Source: Heliocybe sulcata (taxonomy: Eukaryota > Basidiomycota > Agaricomycetes > Gloeophyllales > Gloeophyllaceae). From it: a stretch of 64,000 nt of DNA. The notes beneath the pieces are model-generated. The model was given only the letters and a program-made list of their open reading frames with translations. It had not been told where the DNA came from and made no database searches. The stretch spans positions 1,253,343 through 1,317,342 of the forward strand of contig ML213503.1 in NCBI GenBank assembly GCA_004369045.1, in the 5' to 3' direction. The position numbers were made by a program, and so were the translations under genes. The first letter of the stretch is position 1, and each line of letters starts with the position of its first letter. Shown here piece by piece: positions 12,453 through 22,019 of the stretch.

Positions 12453-14361
12453 ATGCCACCTCATTCTATTGCAGAACTTAGTCTGCGCCACCTTCCAGAC
12501 CTCAGCTTGAGCCATCTACCGGATGTTTCCGACAATTCGTTCCAAATCCCAGCGGCGGCCAGTACCGACTACCTCCTGGCGGAACCTAGCAACGACTTTC
12601 TTGCAGATGAAGATACCATAGACACATCTGCCGTCCCCACGGGGACTCTTGATGATATTCATCTCCGCGAGTCGACATCACGTCCCAACACACATGAAAC
12701 GGCGAACAGCGCTCCAGAAGAGAAACTCACTATCCATATGGTCTCTCGCCCATCAAAGACCAAGTCGAAGGCGAAGCCTATGGAAGTCCGCGAAGCCTCG
12801 ACCTCTGCGCCGCACTTGGCGACCAAGGCTGAAAGTGGGATTCGTCCTGACAAGAACACTTCGCCGACGGGGCAGGCGCACCCTCGCGTAGATCGTCCCG
12901 TCAAGAAGGCTGACGGGGACAAGCTGGGTCCGACTCGCGGCTCAACTGTGGGCCACAGCGGCGTCCGAGAGGGCAGTAGCACAAGCGGAAGGGGGGACAG
13001 CCCGGTGGCCAGGACAACAGTGAGTCTGTATGCCCTCAGGCCGCTGACCGTGCGGTAACTTGACTTTCCTAGAATCCCGCTGCACGGGCTCTTGACGTCC
13101 CGGACGCAAGTCTGCCAGAGAAGGGCGCTAGTCAGGACGTCAAGGTCGAGCGTGAATCTGTTCTGCCGGCCCAGCGTCAAACCGAAAGCGCGAATCGAGA
13201 ACTCTTGGATCTTTCTCTCGCGGATGTCACTATGGATGCTGCCATCGGCGGTGCAGCCGGGAGACTCCTCATGTACAGTCAGAGTGTCATGCCAGTGTAA
13301 GTGATTTAGACGTGGTGCCATCGCGCTGACAATGACTAACTGGCTCTGCAGCACGAGGATTGGAGCACAAAGCACAGTCAGCACTGCCGCTCACGTCCCC
13401 ACCACGACCACATCCCCCATCACACGTGATGATCCTCTGACCTTGACCGAGCCGTCTCCGAGAAAAGAGGAAGCTGGATCACCTCAGGAACCGATCTCCC
13501 CGATGCGCTTGTCGAGGAAACGTCCGGCTTCTCCTGAACCAGCCCTAGATTCGTCCGAGCCGCGGAAGAGAGAGAAGAGAAGCCGACCTGCCAAGTCTCA
13601 GCTGAAGTCTAAGACGGCCACGTTGAACTCAAGCAGGGAGAAAACCCGAAAACCTAGGGCCGCTCGTGACCATAAGCCTTCAAACCAGAAGGAAAACCTA
13701 TCTGCTTCAGGCTCACGCAAGGAGGTCGGAAATGAACCCTATCAAGTCCGACGCAGCGCGCGGCAATTGGACAAACAAGCCCGCAAGGAGAATGATTGTC
13801 AGACGTCAGGATCTGGGCTTGGTCTCCTCCCAATTGCGGACAGACCGGTACGTCCTGTGGCGATGCAGGTGCAGTAGGCTTTGCTGACTTCGGGTTTACG
13901 GAATTTCTCAGAATAACCTTCCGCCTGCCTCGAAGCCCACCAGGCCGATCGAGTTTCACTTCAAATCTGAATTACGTCTGGATGTCCGGAAAGCGCAACA
14001 CGAGGAGAACCCGAAAAGTACTCTGAAGCGCTCTGCAAGTCGTTATGTCAATCCTATTCCGGATTTCAAAGCTGGGCAAGCGACCTTGGCGGCTCGTAGA
14101 GAACGCCCCACGCGTCTGGTGCCGGTGCCCTTTGAGTTCAGTACAACCATACGAGCGAGAGAACGTGAGAAGTTTGAGGAGGGACGGCGGGCAAGAGAGC
14201 AGGAGTTGCAAAGACAGATGGAAGAAAGGAGGAGAGTGAAGGAGATGGAGGAGGAGAAAGAAATCCAAGAGCTGAGGAGACGAGCTGTGCCGAAGGCGAA
14301 CCCTGTCCCAGATTGGTATGCGGACGCGCCGAAGAAGAAGGGGGGCAGTGTCAAGAGCTAG
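12453..14361 (+). CDS. TPX2 C-terminal-domain microtubule/spindle protein
   Basis: Exons 12453-13019, 13073-13296, 13352-13847 and 13912-14361 join in frame with good GT/AG borders. The first 500 residues look disordered, with nuclear-localisation-like basic runs (KRPASPEPA, RKREKRSRPAK) and many SP sites. The last 150 residues carry the TPX2 signature: PTRPIEFHFKSE, PIPDFKAGQATLAARRER, LVPVPFEFSTTIRARERE, a charged helix, and RRAVPKANPVPDWYADAPKK. Family knowledge: this region binds microtubules and helps spindle assembly. The classical N-terminal Aurora-A binding motif is not obvious. The start is uncertain. An in-frame ATG at 12360 and a possible upstream exon (intron about 12334-12418) are alternatives. 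I chose 12453 as the first ATG after that putative acceptor. Confidence 0.8.
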
Positions 14362-15785
14362 AAGCGCTGTCTGCCTTGGCCTCGTAGATGTTGTCCTGCT
14401 GCGATGTCAGTAGAGTGTATTCGCTACGTTATTTACCAGGATTTCGTAGTTATGGAATAGAGTGGGGCTCTTCCAGAACTACAGCCAGCCGGTGCGTCAT
14501 CTTATGCCAAAACTCGTGCAGCCGTATTCCACAAATTCTCCGGTAAATAACCTAGCGAATACACTCTAGTGTAATAGTATGTGACCCGAGTTTCGTGTCT
14601 TCTAGTGTCTCGTGGTGCGCGACCGTTGCATAAGCTATGTCGAACTTGTCAACCGGCGATAGATAATACAAGCACCCACGAAGGACCGCGAGGCGAAGAA
14701 TTCCCGAGTAGGACGGAAGTGGGTAGATTTGACGAGGACCTGTAGTGGGCGTTGCGAGGACCCTTCTATCGACGCTAATTACGGCTTGGGGCTGAACTAG
14801 AGTGATTGCGCTAATTACTGTGCATCTGAGGAAGCGCTGTGGCAATTTGTTCCATCTTTGCAGACTAGATGGATATGGCAAGACTGACCCTGCAACGGAT
14901 GCTGTTCTGAATGACGATCTCGGCGTTACACGTTCCTAGTTTTTGCCCTTTCTTCGTCGCCTGACTGATGGTAGGACGACACTCATTTACCATATCCGTT
15001 CTGGGGCTCTGGCCTGCTCTGAGGGTGGCCAATGTGTCGTCTCCCTACTCATCGGCGTTAAGAAAGTTGAAGCGCGAGAGTAGGGATCGAGCAAAGGTAA
15101 TACGATGCGGGGCAAGCGCTCATATAAAATATCGTATTACGATCGTCCCGCAGGTGCTGGGCACTGTCTCGCTGAGCCTACGCTGCCCTAGGGCGTTGTT
15201 CACGTCCGAGATGGAGGTCGCTATACATTTGTTTACACCCGGGGCAGTGGCTCGACTCGATGCGGCTTGGAAGCTCGTGGTGGTTCGCGGTTCAGTTATG
15301 GCAGGCAGGTGCGGAAAGTTTGGGTCGGAGGACCGGCGCGAGGCCGAAGGTCGGTGATAGAGCATCGGAATGCAAGGCACCTAAACTCCTTGAGGTTCGT
15401 GCTTTTCTTGGGAGGTTGTCACTGCTGACGCGACTTCTTGTGCTGTGCATGACACACGTTTCTTCCATTCTATTTCCCGCTTTGGACAAGATAAAAGGGT
15501 ATTCGTCCAAAACTTTGCCCGGCATGATAGCAAAGTATGATCCGTTTCATGGGTTGCAGGCCTTTGTCGCGACGGAAGAGCAAGAAGCACCCTTTCGGCG
15601 CCACATACGTATCGGAAATCTCGCATTCGCAAAGGCAGTCATGGGGTGTGGCGGCTTTTCTGAAACACATAAAAGGGCCTTGGAGTGAACCTCCAAACCA
15701 TCAGCAACCCGGTCAGACATTTACCCCACTACTTAAGCCACCCTCCACCCTTCTGTTATAACCGCTCTCCACCGCTCCTCTCATC
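14362..15785. other. Intergenic region containing a MITE
   Basis: The 1.4-kb gap after the TPX2-like gene holds the MITE at 14413-14567 and otherwise no supported gene. A perfect 10-base inverted repeat, GTAATACGAT with its complement, lies around 15097-15141. The plus-strand open frame at 15260-15688 has no recognisable feature. The last 100 bases are pyrimidine-rich, as in a fungal promoter, just before the small Cys-rich ORF. Confidence 0.45.
14413..14567. mobile_element. Short MITE with about 28-base terminal inverted repeats and TA flanks (Tc1/mariner-like)
   Basis: The left end starts GAGTGTATTCGCTACGTTAT and the right end, read on the other strand, starts GAGTGTATTCGCTAGGTTAT. The match continues through TTACC with two mismatches, giving inverted ends of about 28 bases. 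Both ends are flanked by TA (14411-14412 and 14568-14569), the target duplication of Tc1/mariner elements. The 155-base interior has no coding capacity. Partial pairing continues inward (a GGAATA-type motif on both arms), so the single strand could fold back. It is a non-autonomous copy. No transposase or second copy is seen in the window. Confidence 0.75.
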
Positions 15786-15986
15786 ATGTTCTCGCTCTGC
15801 TCGACGTCCGCCTCCTCCTGCGCACCTTCGTGCCACCACGCATCCCACGCATGCACAGCTTTGCCTGTTGCCCACCAGAACGCTACCAGCGAACACCCAG
15901 AGTGCATCAACTTTAGCTCGCCCCAGTGCTGCCACTGCGGCTGGCGCGGAGGTCACTCGCCCAACTGCCCATTCAAGCGCCGTTAG
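15786..15986 (+). CDS. Candidate small Cys/His-rich protein, 66 residues
   Basis: The open frame starts at ATG 15786 after a pyrimidine-rich leader and ends at TAG 15984-15986. The protein has 11 Cys and several His. The C-terminal end reads CCHCGWRGGHSPNCPFKRR. This fits C-x2-C-x5-H-x3-C, close to a CCHC zinc knuckle (normally C-x2-C-x4-H-x4-C). An N-terminal cluster, MFSLCSTSASSCAPSCHHAS, is also Cys/His-rich. It has no clear signal peptide. A GTACGT donor-like site directly follows the stop codon, so a 3'-UTR intron is possible. I do not recognise a family. The alternative is a chance ORF, because a longer overlapping frame runs through the same bases without any motif. Confidence 0.4.
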   Translation: MFSLCSTSASSCAPSCHHASHACTALPVAHQNATSEHPECINFSSPQCCHCGWRGGHSPNCPFKRR

Positions 15987-16633
15987 GTACGTTTTGACGC
16001 GCTCTTGCGAGTTATTCCGGCTGACCTTGCCATCAGTCTGCATTCCGTCCGTTTTGTTGCATATTGCTGTATTGTTTTGCACCGCAAGCCGTCTCGGTGA
16101 GTCTGCACATTATGCCGCCACGAATCGTCTAACGCGTCGTTGCAGTCGTCTCTCGCACTCTTCTCATGCATATCTATCGGCTCGCATCATCAACGCAACC
16201 TTGTACCACCATATACCATCAAGCATCGTACAGCAAGTAGTAATTATTGGGACGGCTAATTGGCAGGAGAGAACGCGTCCCGGACTGAGTCACTGTACGA
16301 GCAGAGTTAACCTGTATCATGTGTCAATATCCATCGATATGTTTTTGTTGTCCGGACCGAAATCAAAATCCGTAATCATGATCGAGTCAGAGGCAACTAT
16401 GCCAACGGCCGTGCAGCCGCTCCGGAGCGGGCGTTGAGTTGCGGAGATGTTGCATCGTGATGATCTTATCTCTGACATCAGTGCCATTGACCAAATACGG
16501 TAACTCTCCGGAATGCCGGTGGACGGACGCCGGAGTCGGCTGCGGGCAATTACCCCGCACTTCGCAGTGTGGCACCAGGCACGCGACCCGATGCATACTT
16601 GAGGACCTGCTTCCTGCTTGGCGCCCTGCAACC
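15987..16633. other. Intergenic region before the crotonase gene
   Basis: This 650-base region has no supported gene. It holds the crotonase promoter and possibly the 3' UTR of the small Cys/His ORF. No TATA box or repeat stands out. Confidence 0.4.
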
Positions 16634-17855
16634 ATGTCTTCTCATCCTCCAGTATCCGACCAACTCAAGGTTTCGTTTCCTGCCGAACATGTGCTTCAGC
16701 TCACCTTCAACCGGCCCAAGTCCCTCAATGCCATGACCCCCACGATGGAAGCCGACATCAAGAATATCATGAGTTGGTTTGACGAGGAACCTAGTCTGTG
16801 GTTTGTACATAGATTTACACCCCAAGAATAAGCGCGAATTGTACTAGGGTTGTGATTATCACAGGTGAAGGCCGTGCCTTCTGCGCAGGCGCTGATCTCA
16901 AGGCGTAAGTTCCCATGAAGTGTCCCGGCATTCGCTCCGGTCCCTTGTAGTGCCATTAACAATGCCATGCGAAGATGGGGTCAGAGGCAATCGACTGGGG
17001 ACAGGGGCGAGCAGGAGATGCTCGCAAGCAGCATCCACGGCTTCGGCTCCCTTTCACGCCGCTCCAAGTCCCCGAAACCTATAATCGCTGCGGTCAATGG
17101 AAGTGCCTACGGCGGCGGCGTGGAGATGCTGCTCAATTGCGATATCACCATCGCGAGTGAAGACGCCCAGTTTGCGCTTCCAGAAGTAAAGCGTGGCGTC
17201 GCTGCGGCACAGGGTGGTGAGAGCGTCTTATTATCTTTTGAGACTGATCAGCGCTGAGTGCAAGGAATAGTTATCCCTCGCATCGCCAAGGTTGCGGGCC
17301 ATCAGGTAATACTGTAGCAGACTACAAAGTGGATCATTCACAACTTTATCGTTAGCTTGCTGCCGAGCTATTATTGCTGGGTCGAACAATCTCTGCAACA
17401 GAGGCTCAGAACCGATTCCGTTTGTAAGAGATTCCCCTACCTTTCACACCATGGTACATTGAGCAGAGTCCTGCAGCATCAATCAAGTCGTCCCGGCTTC
17501 CAAAGTGCTGCCGACGGCTCTCGAGTGGGCAAAACAGATAGTGGCCAATTCCCCCGATGCCGTACAGTGCACAAAGCGGGGCTTGGTCTTGTCTGGGCAG
17601 CACGGAAGCTTCGAGCAGGCCACCGTGGCCCTCGCATGGAGCCCCGAAGCGAAGCGCCTCTACAACAGCGACAACATCAAGGTGCGCAGCTGATTGAACT
17701 CTACCGGCGTAGAGTTCACGACTGATTTCATTATAGGAGGGGCTCACGGCATTTGCAGAGGTAATCAAGGGGCATCTAATGCAACCGCCTGACCGTACTG
17801 ATTGTCTGCCCCGCAGAAACGCAAGCCTGCCTGGAGCAACCCGGCCAAGCTGTAG
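16634..17855 (+). CDS. Enoyl-CoA hydratase/isomerase family protein with peroxisomal targeting signal
   Basis: Start MSSHPPVSDQLKVSFPAE at 16634, then LQLTFNRPKSLNAMTPTM, an intron, and VVIITGEGRAFCAGADLKA, the crotonase block that forms the first half of the oxyanion hole. PIIAAVNGSAYGGGVEML supplies the second half. FALPEVKRGV follows, with a Glu at the usual catalytic place. Short exons then lead to FVNQVVPASKVLPTALEWAK. The gene has about six introns. The last residues are KPAWSNPAKL; the terminal AKL is a type 1 peroxisomal signal, and there is no N-terminal mitochondrial presequence. Family knowledge: such enzymes hydrate trans-2-enoyl-CoA in beta-oxidation, or isomerise related thioesters. 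The exact substrate cannot be told. The intron pattern around 17230-17430 is the least certain part. Confidence 0.85.
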
Positions 17856-19790
17856 TCGGAGACGGCAGCGATTCTGTGAAGAGTGGAGGTGTGGGAGTGC
17901 GGACTGGCGCCACTTTGACTGGTTCGCCTGTCAGATCCGAACTGCGTTCCACTGGTTCCAGTCCAGCTTTCTATTGCATTTCTACATTCTTGCTTGGGGT
18001 TGTACCGCATGACTTGGAAACGTGCAGGTTCATCCTATGTTTTCACCGGAGTGATTGTGTCGTGTGACCCGCGGTAATTTGACCGGGCAGGCTGCTGTAA
18101 TAGAAGGCAGGAGTATTCATAACGAGGCGCCCACAAAGCGCGTGCTGTGCAGCGGCAGCGGTAGTCTATCGGGTATCTCAGGACGGGGTCCCGTGTCTGC
18201 TGGACGTTGTATTGAGAGATGCGGGATAATAATGGCTAATATGTTGGCGGGGAAGATCCGTCTTTGACACAATGTGATGAGGAGATCTCCGGAAGCGCTA
18301 CTGTCCCCAGGACATGCCAATGGATTGAAGTAGGACGATCTTTCGCCTGGACAGAGTCTCACAGAACTGGAGAGCATTACGTGGCAAACTGATGAATACA
18401 TTGGGTAAACTAAGCCGATCAGATGCCACAGTCCAGCGTTATTGACTGGATCGAACACTACGAGGCTTCGATTGACCGGCTCCCTGCCTCCTAGCATCGG
18501 CCGTGAAGAACGCATATTATGTCCCGGCGTGAAAGAAGTAACCGGCATGCAGTTGTCCCGCCAAGAAGGGAGCGATGCTTGAATTGTGAAGGATTGACAC
18601 ATACGCAGATCAGCGCGGACCGGAGGATTTGCAGGGGCCCGAGGAATACACATGCAGTGTAGCTCCCATCCTCTACCCAGAGCGGTTGTATCGGTTAGGT
18701 AAAGATCGCTGGGTAAACCAGGGTGCAACCGACACGCTTTCGACGCCGTGGGGGGTTCGGTCGCGTACACGCTGCCTGGTCAGTCCCAGGCTCGTCAGGT
18801 GACCGTCCTCGTCGAACACACCGCTTCGATCCTTCCACGATTACCGCTGTCCAGGGTGATGCCTCGCTGTTCGCGGGCATAGAATCCGGACGATCCTCTG
18901 CCGAGTAGAGAATGGTTCCCATAGATGGTACCGGATCTACCGTCGTGGTCAGTTGACGGTCGGATATATGGGACGCGAAATTCAAACCGCCGGAGGAGGA
19001 TTGTCGGATCCGTCTCGCACAGACCCTTCTGCTCCATGAAGTCGTGCCTTGTTATGTAAAGACGCAGAATAGGATCCTTGAGCATAAAGCGGTGAGGCCG
19101 GCCTAGAGGCTTGTCTCGAGATCCGGTTTTCATCAGACACTTCTTTGCTCGTGTAATGAGCTGTCAAAACCCAGAAGGGGTTATTCATAAGCAATTTGCT
19201 CGAAGACTGGACTTGTACTTCACCCATGATCTGTTCCAGAACGTTGAAATTTTATTCTCGGGAGACGTTGAAATGAGCATGGAAACCATCCGATGAGTTC
19301 CCTGTCTGTCGATACCACGGTGATCGGCAGTATAACGCCAGATATGAACGCAAATCCCATAGACTTGCAGCCTACGGACATAAACAAGATTGCTGGCACG
19401 CCAAAGATGCCGAAGAAGCTGATTAACATACTAGGGATTAGATGTCACGAGAGACACCGCTGTGAGCGAGTTTGCATCGTTGGACAGAACCCTTGACGCA
19501 GCCAGAGCCTCGTGTGCGTTTACCGGTGAGTTCCTGGACGAAGAGTTGATGTCCGCCTGGCACAGTATCAGGTGAGCCTCCTCGCGGTACCAAGTTCGTT
19601 CCGGAACAAAGAGTCAATACAGTAACCAGCAGCTATACCTGAATCATGAAGCACGCTCCGTGAAGTGCGTGTAAACCGAAGGCAAAAGTGCCTCCTGCTA
19701 CTGGGCACCAGCTTGATGGATCACTGAGAAGCAGCATTGGTTACGTAAACCACTCGTCCTTACCGCTTTCGTCTCGCCTCGATCTCTCAA
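17856..19790. other. Gene-poor 1.9-kb region, possible decayed minus-strand gene
   Basis: No confident gene is seen. On the minus strand, protein-like stretches in changing frames follow one another between about 19500 and 18120. They include LRLYITRHDFMEQKG, a frame with VPYIRPSTDHDGRSGTIYG, and a 217-residue open frame (18770-18117). I cannot assign a family. It may be an unrecognised intron-rich gene, a decaying gene, or chance. The last few hundred bases are the ATP23 promoter. Confidence 0.3.
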
Positions 19791-20727
19791 ATGGCCTCGT
19801 CTGCCAGTCCTGCGCAAGGATCACAGACTCCCTCTGAGAAAGGCCTGTACGAGCGATGGCGGCGAACGTTCTCGTCTATGACGGGTGCTGGCTTGACTCC
19901 CGAGGAGCAGGAAGCTGAAGTCGAGGGGCGGAACCACCGGACTTGTGAGCAGTGGAAGGCGCAGATGATGGAATACAGTCAGTATCAGTGGGTCGCATGT
20001 CCCTACCAAGTATCGACCTTGTTTGCTGATTAGTTTGTTCGTTTGTTGACAGGCCCTGCTGTGACGTTCATGCTCAAGCACCTTGAGCTCTCTGGGTGCC
20101 CGGTCAAGCCCTCGAATATTGAATGCGGACGTTGCGACTGGACTCGCTCTGGAGGATTCATGCCCGAAGGCAAAATTGTTCTTTGTCAGGGGCGAATCTT
20201 CAACAAAAGCCACATGGAGCACACCCTCACGCACGAACTTGTTCATATGTACGATCAATGCAAGTTCAAGGTGGACTGGTTAAATTTGCGACATCATGCT
20301 TGCAGCGAGGTGAGACGCATCAATGTTTCATCGCCTTCCCAGCCTGACCCGCACACGAGATTCGAGCGAACAGTCTCGGGGGCGACTGCAAGTGGGCACG
20401 TGAAATACAACGAGGATTTTTGTCTATTTCGAAGCAGCATCAGGTGAGTTATTTACGTATGTATGCGTGTAGGCTGCGCCCGACCCTGTCGCGCCGTTTT
20501 GCGCCGAAGCCCTGAGTCTGACTTCGTTCACAGGAGTGCGTACGCCGCCGGGCAGTGCTATCAGTGAAAGGCAACCCAGCTTGTCCCGACGAAGCTGCTG
20601 CGGAGCGTGCGGTCAACGAGGTTTGGGAAAGCTGTTTCAGCGACACACGGCCGTTCGACGAGGTGAGCTGGCATGCTGTTCCGTTCCTCGGAAAAGAAGC
20701 TGAGTGTTCTTCTATTAGATATATTAG
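19791..20727 (+). CDS. ATP23: Mitochondrial inner-membrane metalloprotease Atp23
   Basis: The start at 19791 gives [20 protein letters not shown]. Four or five exons join in frame. The zinc-protease signature [14 protein letters not shown] (HExxH with catalytic Glu) is complete. Around it are [20 protein letters not shown], the conserved LRHHACSE and [16 protein letters not shown] (the last Cys-Trp block), and the tail [13 protein letters not shown]. The final exon is tiny: an acceptor TCTATTAG at 20711-20718 adds only Ile-Tyr-stop, restoring the conserved end. Family knowledge: Atp23 sits in the intermembrane space, matures Atp6, and helps assemble the F0 part of ATP synthase. The conserved Cys residues form disulphides. 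Length is that of the family. Confidence 0.95.
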
Positions 20728-21211
20728 GCCGACCATTCTCCCTTTATATGATTCGCAGCCGTGAACAGACGACGTTTTTCTTGTCCACGGTCATCATGCA
20801 TCTGCCGATCTATAGACAGCACCGGATTTTTGCACACCCAGCTCATTGTACATAGCCCTCATCACCATCTATTGCACTGCTCATCTTGTCCTCTGCGTGC
20901 AGACCGTGTTGTCGGCAGTCGTGGCCCGTCGCTGGGCACGACGGAGGGCCAGACAGGAGGAATAGAACGAGCGTATTTGACTGACCGAGTACTGGAATCG
21001 GAGAGAACGTTCGCATCGTGATCGAGCTCCCACGTAATACTTCGCACGGGAAGACGCGACAGATGTTCCTACTCGGTCCTATTTTTGGTCCCGAGGACAT
21101 ATATAAACCTCTTCCCCATGCAATCTTGCTTTCTCGTCTTCCACGCCCTCGTTCACGACCTCCGTTATACCTTTACGACCCCGTCCCGCACAAAAGGACT
21201 TTCTGTTCGAG
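20728..21211. other. Intergenic region between ATP23 and the Kre9-like gene
   Basis: This 484-base gap is the promoter of the Kre9-like gene, with the TATA box at 21100-21107, and the ATP23 3' flank. No other feature is seen. Confidence 0.5.
21100..21107 (+). promoter_or_regulatory. TATA box (TATATAAA) of the Kre9-like wall protein gene
   Basis: A consensus TATATAAA lies 105 bases before the start codon at 21212, inside a pyrimidine-rich stretch. The spacing fits a highly expressed fungal gene with a leader of about 70 bases. Confidence 0.6.
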
Positions 21212-22019
21212 ATGTTCTCCAAGCTTAGGTGAGTCTTGTTCCTGGTGTGACCCCCACGCGCGTCGCGGCTGACTGTCTATGCAGCGTCGCAGCCATTCTC
21301 GTGCCTTTCGTTTCGGCCTTGACGCTGAACGCTCCCAGTGGTCTCTCCTCTGGCGGTCCGGCCACTATCACCTGGACGTCCGAGTCAACGGATCCTCCTT
21401 TTAGCATCGAGCTCGTCAACACTGTGTTCCACAACTCGTTCGCCATTGCGAATAACGTCAACCCAACTCTGAACAGCATGACTATAGCTCTGCCCATTGT
21501 GCCTGTTGGGTGAGCAATTACCAGCTTACAAGCATGACGTAGTGTTCCTGACGGTCATATGATATAGCGATGGTTACACGCTCGAGGCCGTCAATGTGAC
21601 GTCAGTTGAAATTGCTTGGTATTGGTTGCCTTGTAACTCATCCTTCTTCCAGGAACATCAACCAGGTCTATGCTACTAGCGGCGGTTTCTCGATCGCTGC
21701 CGCCTCATCTACCACGTCGTCTTCATCTACCGGCTCGAGGTAGGAATATAGCCCTGTCTCCTAGAATTTATAATGCTAAACTACATCTAGCAGCGGAACG
21801 GCGACGTCTTCCGGCTCGCTTTCTGCTTCCACTACCGGAACCAGCAGCGCATCCTCCGCATCCTCGACGTCGCCCTCCTCGAGCTCCAGCTCTACTTCCG
21901 CGTCTGCTACACCCAGCAACCTCTCTGGTGCCATGGCCAAGGTGGCCCTCGGCTCTGCTGGCTCCTACGCCGTCATGTTCCTTGCGGCAGTTGCTGGCGC
22001 TGCAGTTGTTGCCCTTTAG
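21212..22019 (+). CDS. Kre9/Knh1-like Ser/Thr-rich GPI-anchored wall protein
   Basis: Exon 1 is only 17 bases (21212-21228). Splicing gives a signal peptide starting MFSKLSVAAILVPFVSALTL. Next is the Kre9/Knh1 N-terminal domain (LNAPSGLSSGGPATITWTSE, IELVNT, and DGYTLEAVNVTNINQVYAT), which has an Ig-like fold. A Ser/Thr-rich stalk follows (about 60 residues of S, T, G and A, likely O-mannosylated), then a GPI signal, AMAKVALGSAGSYAVMFLAA with a hydrophobic end. Introns near 21513, 21601 and 21739 rejoin the reading frame. Family knowledge: these wall proteins affect beta-1,6-glucan and are GPI-linked. A TATA box precedes the gene, consistent with strong expression. Confidence 0.9.

Noticed and set aside
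15685-16437. A 250-residue plus-strand open frame overlapping the small Cys/His ORF
   Set aside because: It is Pro/Ser/His-rich low-complexity with no domain, and the other frame carries the Cys pattern.
18117-18770. A 217-residue minus-strand open frame
   Set aside because: Kept only as a hint of a decayed or unknown gene, not as a gene: no family or start could be supported.
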